Position numbers and translations under genes: made by a program. The notes beneath the pieces were generated by a model. It was given only the letters and a program-made list of their open reading frames with translations, ran no database searches and was not told where the DNA came from. Below are positions 35,562 to 44,136 of a stretch of 64,000 bases of DNA, piece after piece. How positions within the stretch are numbered: position 1 is the stretch's first letter; each line of letters begins with the position of its first letter. The DNA lies in contig JAFGLS010000083.1 of the NCBI GenBank assembly GCA_016927935.1, forward strand, positions 1-64,000, given 5' to 3'. The DNA comes from Syntrophaceae bacterium (GTDB lineage Bacteria > Desulfobacterota > Syntrophia > Syntrophales > Smithellaceae).

Positions 35562-35588
35562 AATTAAGATAAAAAGGTGTTTTCTCAA

Positions 35589-37286
35589 TCACAACCTATA
35601 TTTTATATATCGATAAAGCAGGGACATCTTCTTAGATAAAGGGGTTTTCTCCCATGTATTTTTAATATTTCCCTTGAGGTATTGGGGAAATTCATCATAG
35701 ACGACTTTGCAATCAACAAGGTTTATGCCTTTATGTTCAAGTATTTTCTTAAGTTGTTCTTTTAAGTTCATTTCTTCGGATACTTCGAAATATTGCACTC
35801 CAAAAGCACCTGCCAATTTTTCGAAGTCGGGATTGTTTAAATCAACTGAAACGTTTCTATTATAGATTGCTTTCTGCAACCCTTTGATAAGTCCCAAAGT
35901 TCCGTCATTAAAAACAAAAACTGACAAGTCAAGCTTTTCCCTCACTGCGGTTAAAAGTTCAAAACCACTGATGAGAAAACCACCATCGCCGCAAATACAC
36001 ACAACTTTTTTATCCTGTTTTGCCATAGCGGCGCCAATAGAAGCCGGAATGCCAAAGCCCATTGCCTGATAGTCCGCCGGAGTCAAATAGGTTCGTGGTT
36101 CAAGTACCTCAAAATCGCTAATACTCCATAACTGATGATATCCCACATCCGTGCATACAATGGCATCCCTAGGCAAACATTTCCTCAATTCCTGCAGCAA
36201 TATTGAGGGATGTAAATGACCATGACTTTTCTTCCCCTCTATTTTCAATATATGATCGGCTTTATATTTTTTGATTTCTTCGATGAATTTGGCATTCACA
36301 GACCTTGGCGTACCACTTAATGATTTATTTAACGCTTCCAGGGCTGTTTTTGCATCCAATTGTAAAGAAAAAAGTGTAGTATAGTTTTTATCCAGATTAT
36401 CGTTGGAGGCATCGATATGAATAATATTTTTAAATTTTAGTCCCCATCCTCCTGTAGCCATCTCGGAAAACTTTACTCCGATTGCCAGAATCAAATCACA
36501 ATTTTTAAAAATTCTATAAGCGACAGGAGTTCCCGTCCGTCCAAATCCATATCCGGTGGACAATTCATAATCTTCAGAAACAACTCCCCTCCCTGATATC
36601 GTTGTCGCTATGGGAGCAGAAAGTATTTTTGACAATTTCAACAACTCTTCACTTGCATCAAAGCAACCTCTACCCGCGTAAATCCCAATCTGACGGGCTT
36701 CTTTTATATGTTTTATGATTTGTGCAATCGGTTCTTTTGAAACTGTTTTTTGTACCGGCGAAACTTCAGGTAACAATTCTGATTCCTTTATTTCCTGTTC
36801 CATGACTTGACTTCCAATCTCCACGATGACCGGAGAAGGCTCACCTCTATATGAAAGATGATATGCTTCGAATAATTCGTTCATTTGAGAAATGGATGAA
36901 ATTTCGACTACTTTTTTTGCAATAGGTCTTACAATTTCAAGTTGAGGTATCTCATGAATGTGGTAAGAACGGTTGTATTTTTTCGGATTTACCGTCAGCA
37001 CCAGGATGGCAGATGAATCAAGAAATGCCTCCGCAATTCCGGTCAACATATTGGTAAGACCCGGACCCGGAGTAGTAATACAGACGCCCGGCTTTCCAGT
37101 TACCCGATAATAGCCATCGGCCATAAATGAACCAGAAAGTTCATTGGTAACAAGAATACTTTTTATACCGACATCATTTATCTCGTTATAAATTGGGAGA
37201 AGCTTCGCACCGGGAATTCCCCAAATATAATTTACGCCCAGTTTTTTTAGAACAAGCGCTATGGCTCGTGCTCCAGTAATTTTCAT
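35589..37286 (-). CDS. Thiamine-diphosphate enzyme, acetolactate-synthase-like
   Basis: 565 aa three-domain ThDP enzyme. VTNELSGSFMADGY holds the catalytic Glu49 that activates ThDP; the central domain has IYAGRGCFDA; CICGDGGFLISGFELL with FVFND is the GDG...N cofactor motif. Sequence is nearest acetohydroxyacid synthase large subunit, but no small regulatory subunit or other branched-chain gene is near. In sugar loci AHAS-like enzymes such as YerE attach a two-carbon branch from pyruvate to ketosugars, so a role on a sugar or lipid precursor is the better guess here. Its start lies 1 nt after a decayed radical SAM tail; a decayed duplicate of its first codons lies at 41631. Confidence 0.85.
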   Translation of the reverse strand: MKITGARAIALVLKKLGVNYIWGIPGAKLLPIYNEINDVGIKSILVTNELSGSFMADGYYRVTGKPGVCITTPGPGLTNMLTGIAEAFLDSSAILVLTVNPKKYNRSYHIHEIPQLEIVRPIAKKVVEISSISQMNELFEAYHLSYRGEPSPVIVEIGSQVMEQEIKESELLPEVSPVQKTVSKEPIAQIIKHIKEARQIGIYAGRGCFDASEELLKLSKILSAPIATTISGRGVVSEDYELSTGYGFGRTGTPVAYRIFKNCDLILAIGVKFSEMATGGWGLKFKNIIHIDASNDNLDKNYTTLFSLQLDAKTALEALNKSLSGTPRSVNAKFIEEIKKYKADHILKIEGKKSHGHLHPSILLQELRKCLPRDAIVCTDVGYHQLWSISDFEVLEPRTYLTPADYQAMGFGIPASIGAAMAKQDKKVVCICGDGGFLISGFELLTAVREKLDLSVFVFNDGTLGLIKGLQKAIYNRNVSVDLNNPDFEKLAGAFGVQYFEVSEEMNLKEQLKKILEHKGINLVDCKVVYDEFPQYLKGNIKNTWEKTPLSKKMSLLYRYIKYRL

Positions 37287-37287
37287 T

Positions 37288-37477
37288 TTATTTTTCCTTC
37301 TTAACAGAATCCTTAATAATAAAAATATAAAACTTTTCTATTTTGCCGTTTTTATAATATATAGTTAGATATTTATTCATTTCTAAAAATATTTTAGGCC
37401 TCAAATAAATTTCTTTAAAAACTCCGACTTACGCTGACAGCATTTATTTTCCTATACGATCTTCCGGTAAATATATA
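37288..37477 (-). pseudogene. Chimeric radical SAM tail remnant (B12 type joined to Tes-like)
   Basis: One minus-strand frame reads IYLPEDRIGK, then two stops, then VFKEIYLRPKIF, which matches YLPEGITRK...FRRFYLRPKIF of the protein at 44137. It runs straight on, still in frame, into EMNKYLTIYYKNGKIEKFY and a short Lys-rich end, matching the last residues of the Tes-like protein at 41680 (EMNKCPHLYYKNGEMEKLC). Both conserved cysteines of that tail are Tyr here. It ends in TAA one base before the ThDP start codon. A deletion between two radical SAM genes explains it. It fills most of the gene-free 37287-37605. Confidence 0.75.
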
Positions 37478-37478
37478 C

Positions 37479-37507
37479 TTGACACAATAGTTTTCATTAT
37501 ATATTCA
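37479..37507 (+). promoter_or_regulatory. Candidate promoter of truncated radical SAM gene
   Basis: TTGACA (37479-37484), 17 nt, TATTCA (37502-37507). The -35 context CTTGACACA is the same as at 33279, upstream of the full-length paralogue, so the promoter was probably duplicated with the gene. It may now serve the B12 radical SAM gene at 37867. Confidence 0.4.
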
Positions 37508-37605
37508 TTACACATTCATTATAAATAAAAAGAGGTTTTTATCAATCTTTCAGATTTATCATATAAAAACATAATCCAAATTTTTTTCTTAATAATAAAA
37601 ATACA

Positions 37606-37836
37606 ATGAACAAAATCGAACAAGATAGATTTTACGCATTTTCAGGCAAAATAGTTCTTTTATTTAAACTTTCCTATATCATAAATCATCCTTTTCTCAT
37701 TTTCAGAATCGCCAAAGTTACTTTTTATCACACAATCTTTAAAAAAGACATACTATGGAATGCAAATCTTGCGCTTATCAGCAAGCGCAATACTGAATAT
37801 CAACATTGCTTCGCAATCCTTTCAATATTTCGTTGA
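37606..37836 (+). pseudogene. Truncated copy of the SPASM radical SAM gene
   Basis: 76 codons matching the N-terminus of the protein at 33374: HPFLIFRIAKVTFYHTIFKK and DILWNANLALI against KPLLLLRIAKVAFYYAVLKK and NILWKADLSLL. The cluster motif has decayed from CNLNCQHC to RNTEYQHC, so two of three cysteines are gone, and the frame stops 8 codons later. It is an inactivated duplicate whose remaining DNA has been replaced by the gene at 37867. Confidence 0.8.
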
Positions 37837-37866
37837 AAATCGTATTTAAAGGGAAAATTAAGTTTT

Positions 37867-39384
37867 ATGTCACTAAAATCAAGTGTTCTCCAACATCCGG
37901 TAAATAAGGTAATGCTCATCTTTCCGCCAATAACCGTACCTCGCTTTATGGAAAAGGTATGTTGTTTACCTATTGGTATTGCTTACCTAGGTGCCGTACT
38001 ACGTGACCGCTATGAAGTATACCTGCTCGATGCGGTAGTAGAGGGACATCATCTTGAACGTAAAGTAGCCCCTCATAAATTCCAGTATGGACTTGATAGC
38101 GACATGATTATGAAAAGTATCCGTTCGTTCGAACCTGACGTGGTCGGCGTTAGTTGTCTCTTTTCCCACCAATTTCCCGTGGTAGCTGAGCTAGTAAAAA
38201 AAGTGAAGGAATGGAATCCGGAAACGATAACCATCACCGGTGGCACACATCCGACTTTTCTGCCCGAACGGTGTCTGAATGAAGAAGCACTTGATTATAT
38301 CTTAATGGGCGAAGCGGAAGAATCATTCCCAGCTCTTCTCAGAGCTATTGAAACTGGTAATGGTCAAGAAAATATTGACGGCCTTGCCTTCCGCATGGAT
38401 GACCGTCAGGTAATCCATCCCAAGACTTCGTGGATTAAAGATCTTGACTTGTTGCCTTTTCCAGCGCTAGACCTCCTACCTCTTCGTAAATATTTCAATA
38501 TCAATATGCCTGCCAATTATTTTTTTAAAAGTCCTCGCAACATTCCTATCACCACTTCACGCGGATGTCCCTGCCATTGCAATTTCTGCTCCAGTACCAA
38601 CTATTGGGGCAACCATTACCGCACCCGTTCAGCCGAAAATGTTCTGGCGGAGTTAGAACACCTGAAAACCGTCTATGATATCGAGGAAGTGCAATTCGAA
38701 GATGATAACCTCACCTGCGATATAAAAAGAGCCAAGGCTATTTTCCGCGGGATGATCGAGCGGGGACTCAATCTTTCGTGGAACATGCCCAACGGTGTAA
38801 TGATTAATACACTGGCTGACCGTGAGTTGTTGCGTCTAATGAAAGAATCAGGTTGCTACGAGGTCACTTTAGCCTTCGAAAGCGGTGACCAATGGGTATT
38901 GGACAACATTGTTAATAAACCCCTGAATCTCGAATCTGCACGGGCGATAGTGCGCAATGTGAAAAAGGAAGACATAGACACGCATGCTTATTTTATTATC
39001 GGCTTTCCCGGAGAAAAGCTTGCGCAAATCAAGAATACCATTACTTACCTACGCTCACTTGATCTTGACAGATTTCTTATCTTCTTTTTCAATCCTGCGC
39101 CGGGCACCCCTCTATTTCAAGAATGCATAGATCGGGGACTTATCCGCGACGAATATCAGACCGAAGAAAATCATTACTTGATCAGTGCCATTTCCGACCA
39201 AGATTGGACGCCTGAACTTTTGGATAAAATGATATGGCGTGAATACTATCGTTTCACATTCCTCTATATCTTTCGTAGACCCTGGAAATTTTTCTGCAAA
39301 TATGTGCGACGCAGATTGCGGCAAGACGCAATTAAAACATTCTTTCATGAATTAGTGGAAAATGTCTACAGATTCAGCAAATAA
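37867..39384 (+). CDS. B12-binding-type radical SAM protein (distinct type)
   Basis: 505 aa. Cobalamin-binding-type N-terminal domain: LPIGIAYLGAVLRDRYEVYL, GVSCLFSHQFP, ITGGTHPTFLP, ADY-like LDYILMGEAEE. Cluster motif TTSRGCPCHCNFC gives Cys234, 238 and 241, with an extra Cys236. FEDDNLTCDI, MPNGVMINTL, FIIGFPGE and a C-terminal basic region follow. Not one of the four close paralogues; nearest in the window to the protein at 44137. Its codons are visibly richer in G and C than the flanking genes, suggesting separate acquisition. Plus strand, converging on a methyltransferase gene. Confidence 0.87.
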   Translation: MSLKSSVLQHPVNKVMLIFPPITVPRFMEKVCCLPIGIAYLGAVLRDRYEVYLLDAVVEGHHLERKVAPHKFQYGLDSDMIMKSIRSFEPDVVGVSCLFSHQFPVVAELVKKVKEWNPETITITGGTHPTFLPERCLNEEALDYILMGEAEESFPALLRAIETGNGQENIDGLAFRMDDRQVIHPKTSWIKDLDLLPFPALDLLPLRKYFNINMPANYFFKSPRNIPITTSRGCPCHCNFCSSTNYWGNHYRTRSAENVLAELEHLKTVYDIEEVQFEDDNLTCDIKRAKAIFRGMIERGLNLSWNMPNGVMINTLADRELLRLMKESGCYEVTLAFESGDQWVLDNIVNKPLNLESARAIVRNVKKEDIDTHAYFIIGFPGEKLAQIKNTITYLRSLDLDRFLIFFFNPAPGTPLFQECIDRGLIRDEYQTEENHYLISAISDQDWTPELLDKMIWREYYRFTFLYIFRRPWKFFCKYVRRRLRQDAIKTFFHELVENVYRFSK

Positions 39385-39461
39385 TTATTACTCTTTATTA
39401 TAAATTTCATTATATCAAGTTATTGTAATTAATTCTACTGTCATTAATATGTAATTGAAAA

Positions 39462-40298
39462 TTACTTTTCCGCACTAAAAAGACAATAGTAAATTATACC
39501 TTTTTTGAAAAGATACTGAAATGTTCCAATAGCTTTCTCAAATCTCCTGATTTCTCTTGCATCCATTATTTTTAGCAGATTGGACCTGTTGGCCATAATA
39601 TTTCTTTGCCACCAATTTAGCGTTTGTTCTGTTTTCTCTCCTATATCCTTTAAAATTATTTTTTTAAAACCTGATGCACTTAACAATTCAGAATAGCGTT
39701 CAGGAGTTGCCGGATGCGCTTTGGCGAATGTTTTTATAGTATTCAACAGTTTGAAAAAATTTTTTAATTTGAAAATGAAGTTATGTTTTTTATCAATCAT
39801 AACATCCGCTAAAAGAACAAGCCCGCCAGGCTTCAGTAATCTGTAACATTCATCAAATAGTAATTTCTTGTTTCTTATTAAGTGCGATGATTCCATGACC
39901 CATATTACATCAAAGCCGGCATCCGGGAAACCGGTGGCCGTCATATCTAAAAGTCTGAAACGAATTTTGCCTTTATATTTATCTTCTCCAATCAAGCTAT
40001 TTGCCAAATCTACGCCTTTCTTGCTTGTAGAAACGCCTGTTATGTCTGAACCGAACTTTTTATGAAGATAGAAAGCCGGGTTGCCGATTCCGCATCCCGC
40101 ATCCAATATTTTTGTCTCCGGTCCAAGTTTTCCCAGCGAAGCCAGTTTGTCAATTAGATTATTCGTCGCTGTATCCAGATCATCATCAGGCGACTTAAAA
40201 TATCCAAAGTGAAAATTGTCACCGAGAATATACCGCCATCCTGCAGTTATCGAATCATAATGCAATCCCGCATTGAAATATTGTCTTATTTTCATCAT
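39462..40298 (-). CDS. SAM methyltransferase, UbiE/sterol-MT-like (paralogue B)
   Basis: 278 aa paralogue of the protein at 32286: YDSITAGWRYILGDNFHFGY, ILDAGCGIGNP (64-74), ITGVSTSKKGVDLA, VIWVMESSHL, LLKPGGLVLLADV. It lies 33 nt downstream of a Tes-like radical SAM gene and is the last of four minus-strand genes (radical SAM, two Tes-like, methyltransferase). A start two codons inside (MKIRQ) is possible. Probably acts on the same kind of lipid-like product as that set. Confidence 0.83.
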   Translation of the reverse strand: MMKIRQYFNAGLHYDSITAGWRYILGDNFHFGYFKSPDDDLDTATNNLIDKLASLGKLGPETKILDAGCGIGNPAFYLHKKFGSDITGVSTSKKGVDLANSLIGEDKYKGKIRFRLLDMTATGFPDAGFDVIWVMESSHLIRNKKLLFDECYRLLKPGGLVLLADVMIDKKHNFIFKLKNFFKLLNTIKTFAKAHPATPERYSELLSASGFKKIILKDIGEKTEQTLNWWQRNIMANRSNLLKIMDAREIRRFEKAIGTFQYLFKKGIIYYCLFSAEK

Positions 40299-40331
40299 GG
40301 TTTAAACCTTTAAAGTGTTACAGCTTTTGCT

Positions 40332-41600
40332 CTATAAATTTTCACTTTGCCTTTCTTTCTTGATTGAATTTATAATATTTGAAACACAAAATTTCTCCAT
40401 TTGTCCGTTTCTATAATAGACCCTCGGACATTTATCCATTTCCTTCAAATCAATATTGTAAATATTAGGCCAGCATTTGAGAACAATATTCAAAATATTT
40501 TTTTGAAAGACAAGCCGGGGAAAGTTGGAAGCATAAAGAGCAATTTCTATCAACAGCATAGCTCCATATGCTTTAACCAGATAATAAAACATACGAACGG
40601 ATTTCAAAATACTCTTGTTTATCTTATCCAAATCAATACGCGCGCCCGGAGAAGAATATCTGCCATTTTTTTCTTTTTTTACATGTAAAGTTAAACTGCA
40701 TAATTTTGCGCCGTATTTATCTCTAAACCCTTTAGGTAAAAGTCGACTATAGTCTTTAATAAATAATTGTATAAATTTGAATTCTGTTAAAATATCTTTT
40801 TTATCTATGTTCAATGAATCAGCAACCAATTGTATCAATTCGGAAAGCAATATTTGTTCCGTATTTAAATGCTTTCCTATTGGCGCAAGAGTTCTTATTC
40901 TTAGTTCAACGATAAAAGAACGGTGCTTGAAACAAAATTCCACCAAAGGCAGGATTTGATCTTCATTGACGCCTCTCGCGATGGTCGCTGAAAGCACTGC
41001 ATTAATTTTTTCAAGTTTTATATTTTCAAGTGCTTTCAACTTAGTCTCAAGAAGATTACCTCTATTTATTTTTTGATATACTTCATCATTAGTACCATTA
41101 AATGAAAAAAATATTCTTTTTAAGCCGTGAGCTTTTAATTTTTTTACATATTCCAGAGATGCAAGTTTAATTCCGTTCGTAACAAGCCATACCTTTCCAC
41201 CTGTCGCCTTAATAAGTTCAAAAATATCCTCTCGGCAGGTCGGTTCCATTCCCGTCAGACCGAGATTGCAGTTTTTGTATTTTGCCGATAATGCTTTTAT
41301 CTCTTCAAGGCTTATTTCCTTATCATCACCGGATCTCTCATAGCACGCATGACAAGTCAAATTGCATTTCGAAGATACATAGGCAGAAACAAATTGTGTC
41401 TCTGCAGAATAGTCATCGGTTAATCCGGCAAAAAGCAGATAAAGTTCCTTATCTTTTTCAATTAATGCTTTATATTCGCTTCCTTCTTCATCCTTTTTCA
41501 CCATACATACATTGTCGCCATCGAAAATAATTTCTGCATCTATTTCTTTCAATGTTAAAGGAGAAAGACTTTTAGTATGTTTCAGGACTTCTGTTGCCAT
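40332..41600 (-). CDS. Tes-like radical SAM protein (paralogue A)
   Basis: 422 aa. An N-terminal beta segment (IDAEIIFDGDNVCMVKKDEE, KALIEKDKELY) precedes the cluster motif CNLTCHAC (Cys79, 83, 86). TGMEPTCREDIFELI, WLVTNGIKLASLEYVKKL, FFSFNGTNDEVYQKI, ARGVNEDQI and LAPIGK follow in the order known from archaeal tetraether synthase (Tes). The end, YNIDLKEMDKCPRVYYRNG then MEKFC, also matches the Tes C-terminal pattern with its two cysteines. Unlike Tes it lacks the cysteine-rich N-terminal rubredoxin-like part, and the GGEP motif reads GMEP. Coupling of alkyl chains at unactivated carbon is a hypothesis. Tandem paralogue at 41680. Confidence 0.75.
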   Translation of the reverse strand: MATEVLKHTKSLSPLTLKEIDAEIIFDGDNVCMVKKDEEGSEYKALIEKDKELYLLFAGLTDDYSAETQFVSAYVSSKCNLTCHACYERSGDDKEISLEEIKALSAKYKNCNLGLTGMEPTCREDIFELIKATGGKVWLVTNGIKLASLEYVKKLKAHGLKRIFFSFNGTNDEVYQKINRGNLLETKLKALENIKLEKINAVLSATIARGVNEDQILPLVEFCFKHRSFIVELRIRTLAPIGKHLNTEQILLSELIQLVADSLNIDKKDILTEFKFIQLFIKDYSRLLPKGFRDKYGAKLCSLTLHVKKEKNGRYSSPGARIDLDKINKSILKSVRMFYYLVKAYGAMLLIEIALYASNFPRLVFQKNILNIVLKCWPNIYNIDLKEMDKCPRVYYRNGQMEKFCVSNIINSIKKERQSENL

Positions 41601-41630
41601 GTTTTAATTATTTCTTCTTTGTTCTTATTT

Positions 41631-41678
41631 TTAATGAGATTCTGTTTTAGCTACAACTCGCACCGTTGTAATTTTCAT
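41631..41678 (-). pseudogene. Decayed start of a duplicate ThDP-enzyme gene
   Basis: ATGAAAATTAC followed by CGAG-like codons translates as MKITTVRVVA before a stop at 41631-41633; the intact ThDP protein at 35589 begins MKITGARAIA. Its ATG lies exactly one base after the TAA of the Tes-like gene at 41680, the same spacing as between the chimeric remnant and the intact ThDP gene at 37286. This implies an ancestral Tes-like - ThDP gene pair that was duplicated. Confidence 0.6.
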
Positions 41679-41679
41679 T

Positions 41680-42936
41680 TTATTTTTCTTTTTTCTTATC
41701 GGAATTCTTAATATTAGAAATACAAAGCTTCTCCATTTCCCCGTTTTTATAATATAAGTGCGGACATTTATTCATTTCCTCCAAATCAATATTATAAAGA
41801 GTCGGCCAGCACCTGAGGGTTATATTAAGCATTTTTCTCTGGACAACAAACCGGTGCAGATTCCGGATATGAAGAAATGTCTCCATTAATATTGAAAAAC
41901 CGTACGCCTTAAACAGATAATAAAGCATATAAAATGACCTAAACACACTCTTGTTTATCCTATTTAAATCTATACGTGAACCTGGACAAGAATATCCTCC
42001 GTCTTTCTTTTTTCTCACATTAAACATAAAACTGCATAGTTTCGTTCCATAATGATCCTTGAGACCTTTCGGCAGAATCTTACTAAATCTTTCAATAAAT
42101 GCCTGCATAAAGCAGAACTCAGTAACAATATCAGTTTTGCTTATTTGCAAAGAGTTAGCCATCAGATCTATTAATTCAGACATGCAAATTTGCTCTGTAT
42201 TTAAATGCTTCCCTATTGGTGCCAGGGTTCTTATTCTCAGCCCAATGATAAAAGAACGGTTTTTAAAACAAAATTCAACTAAAGGCAAAATTTGATCTTC
42301 ATTTATGTTCCTTGCTACAGTCACTGAGAGCAGTGTATCAAGTTTTTCAAATTCAACATTTTTAAGCGCTTTCAACTTAGTCTCGAGAAGATTTCCTCCA
42401 TTCATTTTCCGGTATATTTCATCATTAAAACCATTAAAGGAAAAACATAATCTTTTTAGACCATGCTTTTTTAATTTACGAACATATTCAAGAGATTCCA
42501 GTTTTATTCCATTCGTAACAAGACTGTGATTATTTTTTACTACTTTAATTAATTCAAAAATATCTTCTCTGCAGGTCGGTTCCATTCCCGTTAAGCCAAT
42601 TCTGCAATTTTTGTATTTCTCAGATAATCCCTTTAACTCTTCAAGGCTCACTTCTTTGTCACTGCCGCACCTCTCATAGCATACCTGACAATTCAAATTG
42701 CATTTTGACGATACATAAGCAGAAACAAACTGCGTTTCCGCGGCAGACTCATCAGTTAATCTGGTAAAAAGCAGATAAAGTTCCTTATCTTTTTCAACCA
42801 ATGCCTTATATTCTTTTCCTTCTTCGTCCTTCTTTACCATGCAAACATTTTCGCCATCGAAAATAATTTCTGCATCTATTGGTTTCAGAGTCAGAGGAGA
42901 AAGGCTTTTTGTATGTTTAAAAACTTCTACCGTCAT
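41680..42936 (-). CDS. Tes-like radical SAM protein (paralogue B)
   Basis: 418 aa, collinear with the protein at 40332 over its whole length (SLSPLTLKPIDAEIIFDGEN; cluster motif CNLNCQVC at Cys79, 83, 86; TGMEPTCREDIFELI; FSFNGFNDEIYRKM; YNIDLEEMNKCPHLYYKNG). An extra Cys90 follows the cluster motif. Both copies keep all expected cysteines, so both are probably active, perhaps as a heteromer or on different chains. It lies 18 nt downstream of another radical SAM gene and 79 nt upstream of its paralogue. A remnant of a third copy is at 37288. Confidence 0.75.
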   Translation of the reverse strand: MTVEVFKHTKSLSPLTLKPIDAEIIFDGENVCMVKKDEEGKEYKALVEKDKELYLLFTRLTDESAAETQFVSAYVSSKCNLNCQVCYERCGSDKEVSLEELKGLSEKYKNCRIGLTGMEPTCREDIFELIKVVKNNHSLVTNGIKLESLEYVRKLKKHGLKRLCFSFNGFNDEIYRKMNGGNLLETKLKALKNVEFEKLDTLLSVTVARNINEDQILPLVEFCFKNRSFIIGLRIRTLAPIGKHLNTEQICMSELIDLMANSLQISKTDIVTEFCFMQAFIERFSKILPKGLKDHYGTKLCSFMFNVRKKKDGGYSCPGSRIDLNRINKSVFRSFYMLYYLFKAYGFSILMETFLHIRNLHRFVVQRKMLNITLRCWPTLYNIDLEEMNKCPHLYYKNGEMEKLCISNIKNSDKKKEK

Positions 42937-42954
42937 TTTTTAATTATCTGTTCC

Positions 42955-44010
42955 TTATTTATGGTGTGTACTCGTCTTTTTTCTTAGATAAAGCATCATT
43001 TGTTCCATCCTGGTTGCAAAATCATCAATAAACAGGCTTGTTTCCCGCCAACAAGCAAAAATGCAACCACTACATCCTTCCCTTATGCGCCTGGCGCTTT
43101 CCTCATACTCGGCGCTTCTGAATTTTTCCAAAAAGTTTGATTTTATATTAATCAATGGAGGAAACACACCGCAAGGGGCAACTCCTCCATCGGAATAAAT
43201 AACAAAAATTCTTTTCCCAGCCTTACAATCCCATGCATAATTGCCTGTTCTGAAATATTCAAGAGAATCATTCAAAAATTTTTTTGAATTAATAATCCTG
43301 TATCCTTCCTTCTTCATTTTCAATATTTCCGCATAGGACTTTTTTATTTCAGGAAAATCCTCCCTTGAAAAAAGCATTTCCTTATTATAGCCATAACAAA
43401 AGCCGGGGGCATTTTCTGTCTTTTGCAAGTGTACAGGGACAAGCGACGAATACGCTCTTTTTGAATGCACGAATTTAACAATTTCCGGCAGTTCCGAAGC
43501 ATTTATCCTTGATACAACAGTGCTTACTACTATAAAGCCATCTAAGTATTTAGCCATGATATCCAATGACTTTTCAATTTTTTGGACAAGGTCTTTTGAG
43601 CGACAAATCCAATCAAATTTTTTCTCATCCAGTGTATCCAAAGAAGTGGTAATGTTTTTTAATCCGGCATCAGCAAGGGCCTTGATTTTTTCTTCATTGA
43701 CAAGAGTACCATTCGTCTGAAGCCTCACGGAGAAACCATATTTATTTAACAATCTAACAATATCAACTATATCCGAACGAAGCAGAGGTTCTCCACCGGT
43801 TACTACGATATTGGGCACTTTTAATTCTTTTAGGATTTTAGCGCACTGCTCAATTTCCTCTATTATCATTTCTTCTGATTTCCTTTTCCAAATATTACAC
43901 ATACGGCATTGGAGATTGCATCTTTCCGTAACGTAAAGGTGAACATAGAACGGTGCTGAAAAGTATTTCGAGAGGATAAGTCCCCGCATCATTTCTATAG
44001 CAGTTTTCAT
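42955..44010 (-). CDS. Radical SAM/SPASM-Twitch protein (HpnH/MoaA-like)
   Basis: 351 aa. Cluster motif TERCNLQCRMC (Cys31, 35, 38), then VVTGGEPLLRSDI, RLQTNGTLVNE and ITTSLDTLDEKKFDWI. C-terminal extra cysteines (WDCKAGKRIF, GGVAPCGVFPP, GCSGCIFACWRE) suggest an auxiliary cluster. MRGLILSKYFSAPFYVHLY at the N-terminus resembles the HpnH-type lead-in, where the enzyme adds adenosyl to a hopane; that likeness is only suggestive. First gene of the four-gene minus unit with the two Tes-like proteins and a methyltransferase. Confidence 0.82.
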   Translation of the reverse strand: MKTAIEMMRGLILSKYFSAPFYVHLYVTERCNLQCRMCNIWKRKSEEMIIEEIEQCAKILKELKVPNIVVTGGEPLLRSDIVDIVRLLNKYGFSVRLQTNGTLVNEEKIKALADAGLKNITTSLDTLDEKKFDWICRSKDLVQKIEKSLDIMAKYLDGFIVVSTVVSRINASELPEIVKFVHSKRAYSSLVPVHLQKTENAPGFCYGYNKEMLFSREDFPEIKKSYAEILKMKKEGYRIINSKKFLNDSLEYFRTGNYAWDCKAGKRIFVIYSDGGVAPCGVFPPLINIKSNFLEKFRSAEYEESARRIREGCSGCIFACWRETSLFIDDFATRMEQMMLYLRKKTSTHHK

Positions 44011-44136
44011 AGGTAAAAAGATTTTCCCTAATTTCGTGTCTGTCGATTAATTAAAATTTCCATAAAATTACACAAAGGACATACAGATTTTATCAGAAGC
44101 AACTATTATCTGAAAAATAAGCTCTGTAAATATCTT

